A stretch of 64,000 nucleotides of DNA from Enterocloster bolteae (GTDB lineage: Bacteria > Bacillota > Clostridia > Lachnospirales > Lachnospiraceae): contig JAETNT010000004.1 of the NCBI GenBank assembly GCA_021772025.1, positions 62,001 through 126,000 of the forward strand, in the 5' to 3' direction. Positions 7,978 through 16,010 of the stretch are shown piece by piece (within the stretch, counting starts at the first letter, position 1; the number at the start of each line of letters is the position of its first letter). The notes beneath the pieces are model-generated. The model was given only the letters and a program-made list of their open reading frames with translations. It was not told where the DNA came from and searched no databases. The position numbers and the translations under genes were made by a program.

Positions 7978-8789
7978 TATTCCTCACCTCCAGCTGATCC
8001 TTTGCCTGCTCCGGCGGCAAGCAGCTTTTTCTGCTTGGACTGCTTTAAGGAGGCTAATAAATGCTCGCGTAAATATTTCGGGTTTTCTCCTGCCTGAATT
8101 GCAATAATTCCCTCAATAATGGTAGAGCAGTAAAGTTCCTCCTCATCCTGTCGGATCCTCAGTTTCTTTGCAATGGGATGGAAAAACATATTGGACAGGG
8201 CGCTTCCGTAAAAGGTGGTAATCAAAGCTACTGACATATCCTGTCCTAAAGAGGAAGCGCCTCCGCCTCCGTCCAGGTTCATTCCCTTTAACATATTAAT
8301 CAAGCCTACCAGCGTACCAATCATGCCGAATGCAGGGGCATATGCAGAACCCTTCTCGTAAAGTCCCGCCGCCTGGTCGTGGCGGGTCATCATGTTTTCC
8401 AGCTCCCGCTCTAAAACCACCCGCACCTTATCCGGGTCATTGGCATCTACAATCATCAGCACACCCTGTTTAAAAAACGGGTCTTTAATCTCCTCCGCCT
8501 TTTCCTCCAGGGCCAGAAGGCCGTTCTGCCTGGCTACCATAGCCAAATCTACAATCTGCTCCACCAAAGCGGGAACATTATATTTCTTTCCCCGGAACAA
8601 AACCATCATGTGCTTCGGGATATCCATCAAAATGGAAAGAGGATAGCTGGCGATGATTGCCGACAATGTACCTCCCACTACAATCAGAACACTGGGCATA
8701 TCAACGAAGTTCCCCAGTTTCTCTACGGTAATTCCGTTGATAACCAAAGCTATTCCCACTATAAGACCAATTAGTGTTGTTAAATCCAT
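7977..8789 (-). CDS. motA: Flagellar stator protein MotA
   Basis: MotA forms the stator ring whose cytoplasmic loop pushes on FliG. The 270 residues contain four predicted membrane segments (about 3-22, 30-52, 150-172, 183-205), the conserved FGMIGTLVGLINML and a large charged cytoplasmic loop between helices 2 and 3. The basic C-terminus is also typical. AGGAGG precedes the ATG at 8789, and the stop overlaps motB. It sits between flbD and motB as in other clostridial flagellar operons. Confidence 0.96.
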   Translation of the reverse strand: MDLTTLIGLIVGIALVINGITVEKLGNFVDMPSVLIVVGGTLSAIIASYPLSILMDIPKHMMVLFRGKKYNVPALVEQIVDLAMVARQNGLLALEEKAEEIKDPFFKQGVLMIVDANDPDKVRVVLERELENMMTRHDQAAGLYEKGSAYAPAFGMIGTLVGLINMLKGMNLDGGGGASSLGQDMSVALITTFYGSALSNMFFHPIAKKLRIRQDEEELYCSTIIEGIIAIQAGENPKYLREHLLASLKQSKQKKLLAAGAGKGSAGGEE

Positions 8790-8827
8790 TGCAATTTCCT
8801 CCTGTAACGATACTGTACGAATTTAAT

Positions 8828-9028
8828 TCATTTCGTTTTATCTGCGAAGACAGCGCAGCCGTGCAGAAATCTGGCGGCCTGCTCCATAATTGACTCAACC
8901 TTATCCTTTACAAGATAGTAATCGCCGTTCATCATGGTAATTTTAGTTTCGGGGATTAACTCTATGTATTCAATCTGAAGATAGTTGAGATATATAATTT
9001 CACCATTCAGACGGGTTGCTTGTATCAT
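8828..9028 (-). CDS. flbD: Flagellar FlbD family protein
   Basis: This 66-residue protein matches the small FlbD family found beside motA in Firmicutes and spirochaetes. It reads MIQATRLNGEIIYLNYLQIE, with the family-typical IELIPETKITMMNGDYYLVKD. It has no membrane segment. Its biochemical role is not established; a link to motor assembly or regulation is usually inferred from position. It is the gene between flgE and motA. Note that it is not related to the NtrC-type FlbD of Caulobacter. Confidence 0.92.
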   Translation of the reverse strand: MIQATRLNGEIIYLNYLQIEYIELIPETKITMMNGDYYLVKDKVESIMEQAARFLHGCAVFADKTK

Positions 9029-9109
9029 ACTGCTCCTCTTTCCGCTTTTATGGCCCTGCCGGAACTGCCGGCAGGGCTGGAATACGTCCCTTACCTCAGA
9101 CGCTTATGA

Positions 9110-10027
9110 TTAACGCTTCATGTTTACCAATTCGTTTAAGATTTCGTCGCTGACCGTAATAATCTTTGTATTGGCCTGGAAGCCGCGCTGGGTGGTAATC
9201 AGCTCGGAAAACTCCTTGGCCATATCTACGTTAGACCCCTCCAGGAATCCGGTCATCAAAGTCGGGGCGGTTTTGCTGCCCGGCTCTGAAGCAACCATAT
9301 CGCCGGCATTGTCATTGGGGTTGGTAGAATAGTAATACCCTCCCGTCTTGGTAAGACCTTCCGGGTTCTGGAATGTTGCGATGGCAACTTTTCCCAGGGT
9401 GTAGGTTTTGGTGGATCCTTTGCCGTCATCTACCTCAGCCGTAACCACACCCAGTTTATTAATCTGCACATTGGTGGAAACAGCCGCATCTCCAGTAAAA
9501 TTACCGCCTGCGTCCGGTATTTTCAGCGCTCTCAAAGTATCGGGAGGATAGGCAGTAGGATTCTCCGCATTGTCCGGCTGAAATCCGAACACAAAATTAT
9601 TATTTTGGTCAACCACATATCCATTGCTGTCAATAGAAAAGGCTCCTACACGGGTATAGCTTATGCTTGCTTGTGTTTTCAGCTTGTCGTCGTTTGCAAT
9701 ATCAACCTTGTCGGGGCATACCATGAAAAATCCCTGCCCGTCAATGCTGGCATTAAATCCGCCTACATAGGTAGGAGTACTTGCAGTCATATCCATGGAA
9801 ATAGAGCCTGTCATACTTCCGTAACCGTACTGGGCCGCGTTGCTGCCTGCTGCCGTAGCCGTACCGCCGGTTGATGCGGATGAAGTCTGGTACATAGCCT
9901 CCTTAAAGGTGTAACTCTGGGACTTAAATCCAACTGTATTTACATTGGCAATATTGTGGCCGATTACGTCCAACTTGCTCTGGTGGGCTCTAAGCCCTGC
10001 CACTGCTGAATCCATTGCTCTTAACAT
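9110..10027 (-). CDS. flgE: Flagellar hook protein FlgE
   Basis: This is the hook subunit, exported by the type III apparatus. The 305 residues have the rod/hook N-terminus (MLRAMDSAVAGLRAHQSKLD, GHNIANVNTVGFK) and the C-terminal heptad helix (NVDMAKEFSELITTQRGFQANTKIITVSD, quoted here in two parts: NVDMAKEFSELITT and QRGFQANTKIITV). Between them are FlgE/F beta domains with VGGFNASIDGQGFFMV and VGAFSIDSNGYVVD. It is shorter than many hook proteins (often around 400 residues). The position between flgD with its companion gene and flbD identifies it as FlgE rather than FlgF or FlgG. Confidence 0.93.
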   Translation of the reverse strand: MLRAMDSAVAGLRAHQSKLDVIGHNIANVNTVGFKSQSYTFKEAMYQTSSASTGGTATAAGSNAAQYGYGSMTGSISMDMTASTPTYVGGFNASIDGQGFFMVCPDKVDIANDDKLKTQASISYTRVGAFSIDSNGYVVDQNNNFVFGFQPDNAENPTAYPPDTLRALKIPDAGGNFTGDAAVSTNVQINKLGVVTAEVDDGKGSTKTYTLGKVAIATFQNPEGLTKTGGYYYSTNPNDNAGDMVASEPGSKTAPTLMTGFLEGSNVDMAKEFSELITTQRGFQANTKIITVSDEILNELVNMKR

Positions 10028-10101
10028 AATTATTCGATCCTTTCTGCTGTCTGCTGCCGGAGCGCTTCAGGCATCCGGCCGGGCATCCTTTCCGGTCCTG
10101 C

Positions 10102-10479
10102 CTACATAAAGACAGCACTGTCAATATTAGTAAATATTTTGTCTTTTAAATCGTTTTGGGTCATGGTGGTTACCACCACATTGTTGGGAACATTCACAAT
10201 GAAAATCCCCTGGCTGCCGATGACAGCCACATCCCGGGCTCCTTTTTTCCGGGCTTCTTCTACCACATGCTCCAGATTGTCCATAAGAGTATTATCCATG
10301 TGGATCCCTCTCTCGTCAAGCCGTTTGGCCGCATGTTTTGAAAAATTCAGGCCTTCCTTGGCCCCTGCCCGCAAAAGCTCCTGGAAATTTTTTGTCCCTG
10401 CGCCTCCCTGCGTCCGGGTTCCTGTCTGCTGCGACGTTTCCTGGACACCGTGAAAGCTCTGTATTCTGTTGACATCCAT
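10102..10479 (-). CDS. Flagellar operon protein of the TIGR02530 type
   Basis: This 125-residue soluble protein is encoded between flgD and flgE. The sequence FSKHAAKRLDERGI followed by VAVIGSQGIFIVNVPNN is typical of the conserved Firmicute flagellar operon protein family named TIGR02530. Its function is unknown; the constant place beside flgD suggests a role in hook assembly. The N-terminal 45 residues are Gln/Thr/Gly-rich and probably disordered. The start ATG at 10479 has GAGAGGA upstream. Confidence 0.88.
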   Translation of the reverse strand: MDVNRIQSFHGVQETSQQTGTRTQGGAGTKNFQELLRAGAKEGLNFSKHAAKRLDERGIHMDNTLMDNLEHVVEEARKKGARDVAVIGSQGIFIVNVPNNVVVTTMTQNDLKDKIFTNIDSAVFM

Positions 10480-10550
10480 ATTATCGTCCTCTCAAAATCT
10501 GACAAAACGCATCACTGCCACGTTTTCCCGGACACTGCGCGGTTTGGCAG

Positions 10551-11087
10551 TCAGGCTTTCTCCGGTCCCTCGCTGCCGCCGTCTCCTGGGCCTTCCGCAT
10601 CTCCGTCATCCTTATCTGCATAAGGATCATCCAGATGTCCCATTCCCATAATATAGGATAATGGGTACTCCTTGCTGTCGCCCTCGATCATAATGGTAGG
10701 GGGTGTGTTTGCCAGATTGACGGAAACTACTTTTCCGTATTTCACTCCTACCGCAGTCTCCTGTCCGAAACTGTTCTCCTCAGTCTGGACAATGGTAACT
10801 TCCTGGCCTACCAGTCCTGCCGCATAAGTCTGTGTGGCAATGATCGATGAATTGTTCATAGAGTCCGTCATGGTGGTAATAGCCTGCATCATGGCCATCT
10901 GAACCATTTGCGCCATCATCTCACTGTTGTCCATAGGATTTGTCATATCCTGGTTGGCAAGCTGTGCCGCCAGCAATGAGAAGTAATCGGACATCTGCAG
11001 GGTTCCCTTTTCGTTATTTACCGTACCCTGAAATTTGTCATAAGGGCTCGAAGATCCGCTTATGCTTCCTACTGTTGAATCTGCCAT
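10551..11087 (-). CDS. flgD: Flagellar hook capping protein FlgD
   Basis: FlgD caps the growing hook and is exported. The 178-residue protein has the conserved N-terminal FlgD region (MSDYFSLLAAQLANQDMTNPMDNSEMMAQMVQM, seen here as YFSLLAAQLANQDMTNPMDN then EMMAQMVQMAMMQAI) and a beta-rich C-terminal part beginning VGQEVTIVQ. The tail is Gly/Asp/Glu-rich (DDGDAEGPGDGG). It is on the short side and lacks most of the Ig-like C-terminal domain, which is common for clostridial FlgD. AAAGGAGC precedes the ATG. Confidence 0.93.
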   Translation of the reverse strand: MADSTVGSISGSSSPYDKFQGTVNNEKGTLQMSDYFSLLAAQLANQDMTNPMDNSEMMAQMVQMAMMQAITTMTDSMNNSSIIATQTYAAGLVGQEVTIVQTEENSFGQETAVGVKYGKVVSVNLANTPPTIMIEGDSKEYPLSYIMGMGHLDDPYADKDDGDAEGPGDGGSEGPEKA

Positions 11088-11103
11088 ATTGGCTGCTCCT
11101 TTC

Positions 11104-12285
11104 TTACAAAAGTCCCAGTCTCAGCTGCTGTGCAAATGCATCTGACTGTTCTTTCCGTCCCCGGTCTTCTCTGTTCTGATCCTGTCTTTCTTTTCCCTGC
11201 TCATCCGTTTTTTCTCCCATCTGCTGCTGGGCTTCCGGGGTGTAAATTACGGTTTGCTGACCGGTTTTTTCTTCCATGATGCGAGCAATCTCCGCAGCAT
11301 TCTGATTTAACAGTTCCAAGGTTTTGGGATTGTCAGCCATAATAGAAACAGCCGCTTTCCCTGCCTCATAAATCACCCGGATAGTCAGCTTTCCAAGTGA
11401 CGCCGGTTCCAGTTCAATGGTCAATGTGCCATTTTGCTCCGGTATTCTGGTCGCAAGAGCCTTTCCTATATCCGGGCCGAAAGTTTCCGGCGTTGTCCGG
11501 ACAGCGGTTGTATCCGCCGCTTTTTCCAAGCCGCTCCTGCTCCACAGGGTTTCCGTATTCTGAGTACGGAACATTCCAGAATAGACGTTTGTGCTGCTCT
11601 GGGACTCACTGCCCTGCGAACCTGAATCCTCCTTTTGATTCCCTGATTCATTCTGCCGGCTGCGCGAAAGAGCCTCCACCGGATTCTCCCCGCCTGCAGT
11701 GCCTGGGGTTTCTCCCTGTGTAAGCCGTTCTTCTGTCTGAAGCGCCGGTTTGGCCTCATTCTTGTCTGCAGCTGCCTTAAAGACTGCCGCCATATCCTCT
11801 GTCTCTTCCTCCTGCAAGGTTAAAACAGCCGGATCTAAGGGTATTCCTTCCGTCTGCTCCATGCCCGGCAAGGTTTCTCCCACTGTCAGCTCTGCTTCCT
11901 GTACGCCGGCCGTTTCAATTTCTGTCAAAGTCTCTTCCATTTTTACCGGAACCGCGAATTGCAGGCTTAGCTGAAGCTGGGCTATGGCCTGGGCGGAAAT
12001 GCCCTCCTCTGTGTCAGGCAGGTTTTCCTCAGTATCTTTGACTTCTGGATTGTCTTCTTTGGAAACCTTGTCCTGGTTGTCCGCTTCCGGAGCCTTGTTC
12101 CGGTTATTTGTTTCAGATGCCGGAGCTTTTTCCTGATTGTCTGTCTCTGCTGCCGGAGCCTTCTCTTTGGAAACATGCCTTTGAATCATAGACATGAAAT
12201 CCGCCTCTTTTGAACTTACAGAGGTTCTGCTTCCCTTTACAGACGCCGAAGTTTGAGCCATGGGCTTAAGGTCAACTTTTACCAT
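11104..12285 (-). CDS. fliK: Flagellar hook-length control protein FliK
   Basis: FliK measures hook length and triggers the FlhB switch. The chosen start is the ATG at 12285, with AGGAGG nine bases upstream, giving 393 residues. The N-terminal two thirds are a low-complexity, Glu/Thr/Gln/Asn-rich ruler region with repeated NQEKAPA-like phrases. The C-terminal domain (about 280-360) has the FliK pattern NGTLTIELEPASLGKLTIRV and MADNPKTLELLNQNAAEIAR. The tail is Gln/Glu/Arg-rich. It lies between fliJ and flgD as expected. Confidence 0.93.
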   Translation of the reverse strand: MVKVDLKPMAQTSASVKGSRTSVSSKEADFMSMIQRHVSKEKAPAAETDNQEKAPASETNNRNKAPEADNQDKVSKEDNPEVKDTEENLPDTEEGISAQAIAQLQLSLQFAVPVKMEETLTEIETAGVQEAELTVGETLPGMEQTEGIPLDPAVLTLQEEETEDMAAVFKAAADKNEAKPALQTEERLTQGETPGTAGGENPVEALSRSRQNESGNQKEDSGSQGSESQSSTNVYSGMFRTQNTETLWSRSGLEKAADTTAVRTTPETFGPDIGKALATRIPEQNGTLTIELEPASLGKLTIRVIYEAGKAAVSIMADNPKTLELLNQNAAEIARIMEEKTGQQTVIYTPEAQQQMGEKTDEQGKERQDQNREDRGRKEQSDAFAQQLRLGLL

Positions 12286-12363
12286 CTTGATTTCCCTCCT
12301 TTCTCTCTCATAATATCTATATGTAATCATCAGCGAAAATCCGCTGTAATTACCGTCTTTATT

Positions 12364-12810
12364 CTATATCTGCTTTGCGGTAATAATCCGCAGCGCTCTT
12401 TCTTCTACAAAGGTTTCTTCTTCCTTTACCTCTGCCTTCCGGTATTCTACCAGCTTTTTATCTTTCAGCTTTTCGAATTTGGAAGTATCTACCCTGGCTT
12501 CCACCACTTCGTTTTTCTTTTTCTCCTGCTTCTCTTCCAGAAGGGCAAGACGCTTGTTTTCTTCTTTGATCATCTGCTCCATTCTCTCAATGCACATATT
12601 GTAGAGCCGGTAATTTTCAATAGTAGCTCCGGCAGTCTTAGTCTGATCAAAGCCGGCATGGTAACCATTTAATTGTCCGTGAAGCCGGTTGATATCCTCC
12701 CGCTTCTGGTTGACGCTTTGGGTAATAGCCGCATGTTCTGTTTTCAAGTTATCCAGCACTTGGTTTTTATAATCCAGCACCGTATCCAGATTATATCGAA
12801 ACCGTTTCAT
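12364..12810 (-). CDS. fliJ: Flagellar export chaperone FliJ
   Basis: FliJ is the coiled-coil stalk of the export ATPase complex and escorts empty chaperones. The protein of about 148 residues is almost wholly charged helix, beginning KRFRYNLDTVLDYKNQV, a typical FliJ start. It runs as a long coiled coil of Glu/Lys/Gln to near the end. The ATG at 12810 is preferred; a TTG at 12819 sits only two bases after the GGGAGG site. It follows fliI directly. FliJ is diverged between species, but position, size and the LDTVLDYK pattern agree. Confidence 0.9.
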   Translation of the reverse strand: MKRFRYNLDTVLDYKNQVLDNLKTEHAAITQSVNQKREDINRLHGQLNGYHAGFDQTKTAGATIENYRLYNMCIERMEQMIKEENKRLALLEEKQEKKKNEVVEARVDTSKFEKLKDKKLVEYRKAEVKEEETFVEERALRIITAKQI

Positions 12811-12836
12811 GAACTTCAATGCCTCCCTGTTCTCAA

Positions 12837-14138
12837 TCAGCTTACCACAGATTCCATCAACTTAAAAGTCTCTTCGTAAGAAAAGCTTTCATCTACTCCC
12901 TGTTTTAAAAACGCATTCATCTGATTAATTCTGGAAACAGCCTCGTCCAACGCCGGATTGTTCCCTTTTTTATAGGCTCCGATAGAGATTAAATCGGCAT
13001 TTTTCTGGTACAGTCCTAAAAGATTGCGGAACCTGGAAGCGGTCTGAAGCTGGTCTTTCGGCACCATCTCAATCATCAGACGGGAAATGCTGGCTCCAAT
13101 ATCAATAGCCGGAAAATGGTTCTCATTGGCAAGCTGCCGGCTTAAAACAATATGTCCATCCAGAATACCCCGGACCGTATCGGAAATCGGTTCATTGGTA
13201 TCGTCGCCTTCTACCAGAACCGTATAAACTCCGGTAATGCTTCCTTTGTCAAAATTACCGCTTCTCTCCAAAAGTTTAGGAAACTCTGCGTAAATAGAAG
13301 GAGTATAGCCTCTGGCAATCGGGAGCTCCCCGATTGCCAGCCCGATTTCTCTCTGGGCCATCGCATAACGAGTCAGGGAATCCATCATAAGAAGCACATC
13401 CAAGCCCTGATTCCGAAAATATTCCGCTATAGTGGTAGCTACCAGGGGGCACTTTAAACGCAGCATGGCAGGTTGATCGGAAGTAGCCACTACCAGCACA
13501 GATCGGCTCATCCCCTCTTCCCCCAAATCTTTCTGAATAAATTCCAAAACTTCCCGGCCACGTTCCCCTACCAGGGCAATTACGTTAATATCCGCTTTGA
13601 CATTTTTGGCAATCATACCCAACAAAGTGCTTTTGCCTACGCCGGAACCGGAAAAAATACCGATTCTCTGGCCTTTTCCAATCGTATTTAACCCGTCAAT
13701 AGCTTTGATGCCGAACTCCAGCCGTTCCCTGATAGGCGGCCTGTTAAGAGGATTTACATAAGGGCTGTTTACCGTATAGTATTCTCTGGGATGGAACTCC
13801 CCCTTGCCGTCAATGGGCTCCCCCATGGCGTTGATAATCCTTCCCCTCAGAAAATCCCCTACCGGAACTTTAAGCCTGTGCCTTGTATTGCGTACAAAAC
13901 TTCCCGATGCAATGCCGCTTGTGGCCTCATAGGTCATAAGCTGAATCTTACCGTCCTTAAAGCCTACTACCTCCGCCGGTACCTGTCGGTTCTGTTCCTC
14001 ATTGTAAATCATTACAATGTCCCCGATACTGGAACGCCCTCCTGATGCCTCCATGGACATGCCCACTACATTTTCAATTTTTCCAACATGGCCTACTGTC
14101 TCGGCCCTCATGACCATCTGAGGTATCTTCTCAAACAT
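12837..14138 (-). CDS. fliI: Flagellum-specific ATPase FliI
   Basis: FliI is the hexameric ATPase that energises loading of export substrates. The 433 residues show the F1-beta-like fold: Walker A GSGVGKS at 164-170, Walker B in VLLMMDSLTRYA, the RRP-like entry ALVGERGREVLEFI, and GYTPSIYAEFPKLLERSG. The start ATG at 14138 comes 8 bases after the fliH stop. The order fliH-fliI-fliJ is canonical. All catalytic features appear intact. Confidence 0.97.
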   Translation of the reverse strand: MFEKIPQMVMRAETVGHVGKIENVVGMSMEASGGRSSIGDIVMIYNEEQNRQVPAEVVGFKDGKIQLMTYEATSGIASGSFVRNTRHRLKVPVGDFLRGRIINAMGEPIDGKGEFHPREYYTVNSPYVNPLNRPPIRERLEFGIKAIDGLNTIGKGQRIGIFSGSGVGKSTLLGMIAKNVKADINVIALVGERGREVLEFIQKDLGEEGMSRSVLVVATSDQPAMLRLKCPLVATTIAEYFRNQGLDVLLMMDSLTRYAMAQREIGLAIGELPIARGYTPSIYAEFPKLLERSGNFDKGSITGVYTVLVEGDDTNEPISDTVRGILDGHIVLSRQLANENHFPAIDIGASISRLMIEMVPKDQLQTASRFRNLLGLYQKNADLISIGAYKKGNNPALDEAVSRINQMNAFLKQGVDESFSYEETFKLMESVVS

Positions 14139-14146
14139 GGATGCTC

Positions 14147-14971
14147 CTAAAATCTGATATTTTGAACAATTTCTTTGATATTTTCCATCTGGGTGTCAAC
14201 ACTGATATCGATTATTTCTTCTGGTGTCTCAATAATACAGTCTCCGTTATTTTCCTTTTCCATAACAATAAACTTAATATTATCGGAAAGCCGGGACAGT
14301 TCGCTGACAATGTCCGCATCCGCCTCTGCCATCATCTCATAATCAGTTTTTGCCATATAAATCTTAACCCAGGCAGTCTTTTTCAGCTTCTCGGTTTCTG
14401 CCAGTATCATACGCCGGATGACATCTCCGCTGGAGCTTAAGCTGATATGAATTACTTTCTCCGCAACGGCAATGGAGCAATCCTTCAGCTCATCCATATA
14501 ATTTCGGATGCATCTGTTTTTAGCTTCCTCCACAGAAGCAAGGGCGCTGTGAAGCTCTTTTTCAAATTCTTCTTTCTGCTCCCTGCGTTTTTTTATCAAT
14601 TCCTCTTCTGCCTGCTTTTCCCCTCGGGAAAGGCCGTCCTCATATCCGGCTTCGGCTCCTTCTCTGGCCGCCTCTTCCTGAATCCGCCGGGCCTCGGCCC
14701 CGGCCTTTTCCAAAAGTTCCTTTGCCTCTGTCCGGGCCATTTCCAGAATTACTTCTGCTTCCTCCCTGGCCTTTTGAAGGATTTCCTGGCTCTCGTAGCG
14801 CTTGCGGGCTTTCTCTTCCTTCTGCTGCTCCGCTTCTTCCGCTGTAACATTCTTTGAAACCGGCTTCGGTCTGGGCACAGGCTTTTTTAAATCATGAACC
14901 GGAGGAACAAAAGGCTGAACATGCCCGGCAGATTCCGTTCTCAGGATTCTCTTAGACAATAACGTCGTCAT
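14147..14971 (-). CDS. fliH: Flagellar assembly protein FliH
   Basis: FliH binds and regulates FliI and tethers it to the C-ring. The 274-residue protein has a Pro/Lys-rich N-terminus and a long Glu/Ala/Lys coiled coil (about 45-150, with AEEAEQQKEEKARKR and AKELLEKAGAEARRI). The C-terminal domain (about 155-274) has the FliH/V-ATPase E-subunit pattern (IAVAEKVIHISLSSSGDVIR). The start overlaps the end of fliG by 20 bases. The sequence drifts widely in this family, but order and architecture are clear. Confidence 0.93.
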   Translation of the reverse strand: MTTLLSKRILRTESAGHVQPFVPPVHDLKKPVPRPKPVSKNVTAEEAEQQKEEKARKRYESQEILQKAREEAEVILEMARTEAKELLEKAGAEARRIQEEAAREGAEAGYEDGLSRGEKQAEEELIKKRREQKEEFEKELHSALASVEEAKNRCIRNYMDELKDCSIAVAEKVIHISLSSSGDVIRRMILAETEKLKKTAWVKIYMAKTDYEMMAEADADIVSELSRLSDNIKFIVMEKENNGDCIIETPEEIIDISVDTQMENIKEIVQNIRF

Positions 14972-16010
14972 CGTCTCCTCCCTTGCTGATGATAACCTCT
15001 CCCATATCTTCCAGCTGACGGATAATATTTACAATACGCTGCTGTGCCTCTTCTACATCCTTCAGCCTTACATTGGTTGTAACTTCCATATCACCGCGGA
15101 CGGTTTCAGCCATACGCTTGGACATATTGGCGAAAAAGATCTGGCGCATCTCTTCGGAAGCGGTTTTGAGTGCGTATACAATATCTTTGGCATCGCAGTC
15201 CCGGACAAATCTCTGTACGGATCTGTCGTCCATATCCAGAATATTCTCGAATACGAACATTTTGTCCCGAATGCTCTGGGACAAATCCGGATTGGCCTTA
15301 TCCAGCTCTTCGAAGATACGTCTTTCGCTGCTTCGATCCACATGGTTCATTACATCTGCCACATAATCCACACCGCCCAGGTTCATGTTGTCCTCACTGG
15401 TGATAATGGTAGCGTACTTGCGCTTCATTTCTTCCTCTACGATGGCAATGGCCTCGGGGGATACCCGATCCATCTTTGCTATGCCCTCAATAGTAGGAAT
15501 GCGTTTGCTCTCCGGAAGCTGTTCCAGCACCTGGGCTGCCTGGGCCGGCTCCATATAAGACATAATCAAAGCGATAACCTGAGGCCTCTCATGCTGCAGC
15601 AAAGATAAAAGCGCTTTGGGATCTCCCTTGACAAAGAAATTAAAGGGCCGGGATTGGAGAGTTTTGGAAACTTTTTCCAAAAGGCTTCTGGCCGTCATCT
15701 CGCCAAAGGCTTTCTCCAATACATCCCTGGCGTAATCCAATCCGCCGTCGGTCATCATCTTGTGGGTCAGGCACAGCTTGTAAAATTCATCCAAAGTGCT
15801 CTCTACCTGGGCGTTGGTGTTTTTTCCCAGTTTGGCCACCTCATAGGTTAAATCTTCAATGTCCTGCTCATTCAAATATTTGTAAATCTGAGATGCCTTA
15901 TCGGCTCCAAGGGAGACAACCACCAAAGCTGCCTTCTGTTTGGCATCCAAATCTTTTACTTCAGCAATCTCATTTTTGTTTTCTTCTTGCGTCGCTGTGG
16001 TTCCCGCCAT
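14952..16010 (-). CDS. fliG: Flagellar motor switch protein FliG
   Basis: FliG is the rotor protein that meets MotA and generates torque. The 352 residues include the armadillo-type middle domain (LQHERPQVIALIMSYMEPAQ, the EHPQ-type motif here as ERPQ) and the C-terminal torque domain with charged residues in SIRDKMFVFENILDMDDRSV and FFANMSKRMAETVRGDME. The ATG at 16010 has GGAGG upstream and starts inside the last codons of fliF (41-base overlap). About 25 extra residues precede the FliF-binding domain. Confidence 0.97.
   Translation of the reverse strand: MAGTTATQEENKNEIAEVKDLDAKQKAALVVVSLGADKASQIYKYLNEQDIEDLTYEVAKLGKNTNAQVESTLDEFYKLCLTHKMMTDGGLDYARDVLEKAFGEMTARSLLEKVSKTLQSRPFNFFVKGDPKALLSLLQHERPQVIALIMSYMEPAQAAQVLEQLPESKRIPTIEGIAKMDRVSPEAIAIVEEEMKRKYATIITSEDNMNLGGVDYVADVMNHVDRSSERRIFEELDKANPDLSQSIRDKMFVFENILDMDDRSVQRFVRDCDAKDIVYALKTASEEMRQIFFANMSKRMAETVRGDMEVTTNVRLKDVEEAQQRIVNIIRQLEDMGEVIISKGGDDDDVIV

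Noticed and set aside
7291-8097. Plus-strand 268-residue reading frame over motB and motA
   Set aside because: It is wholly antisense to clear stator genes and shows no family resemblance or ribosome site.
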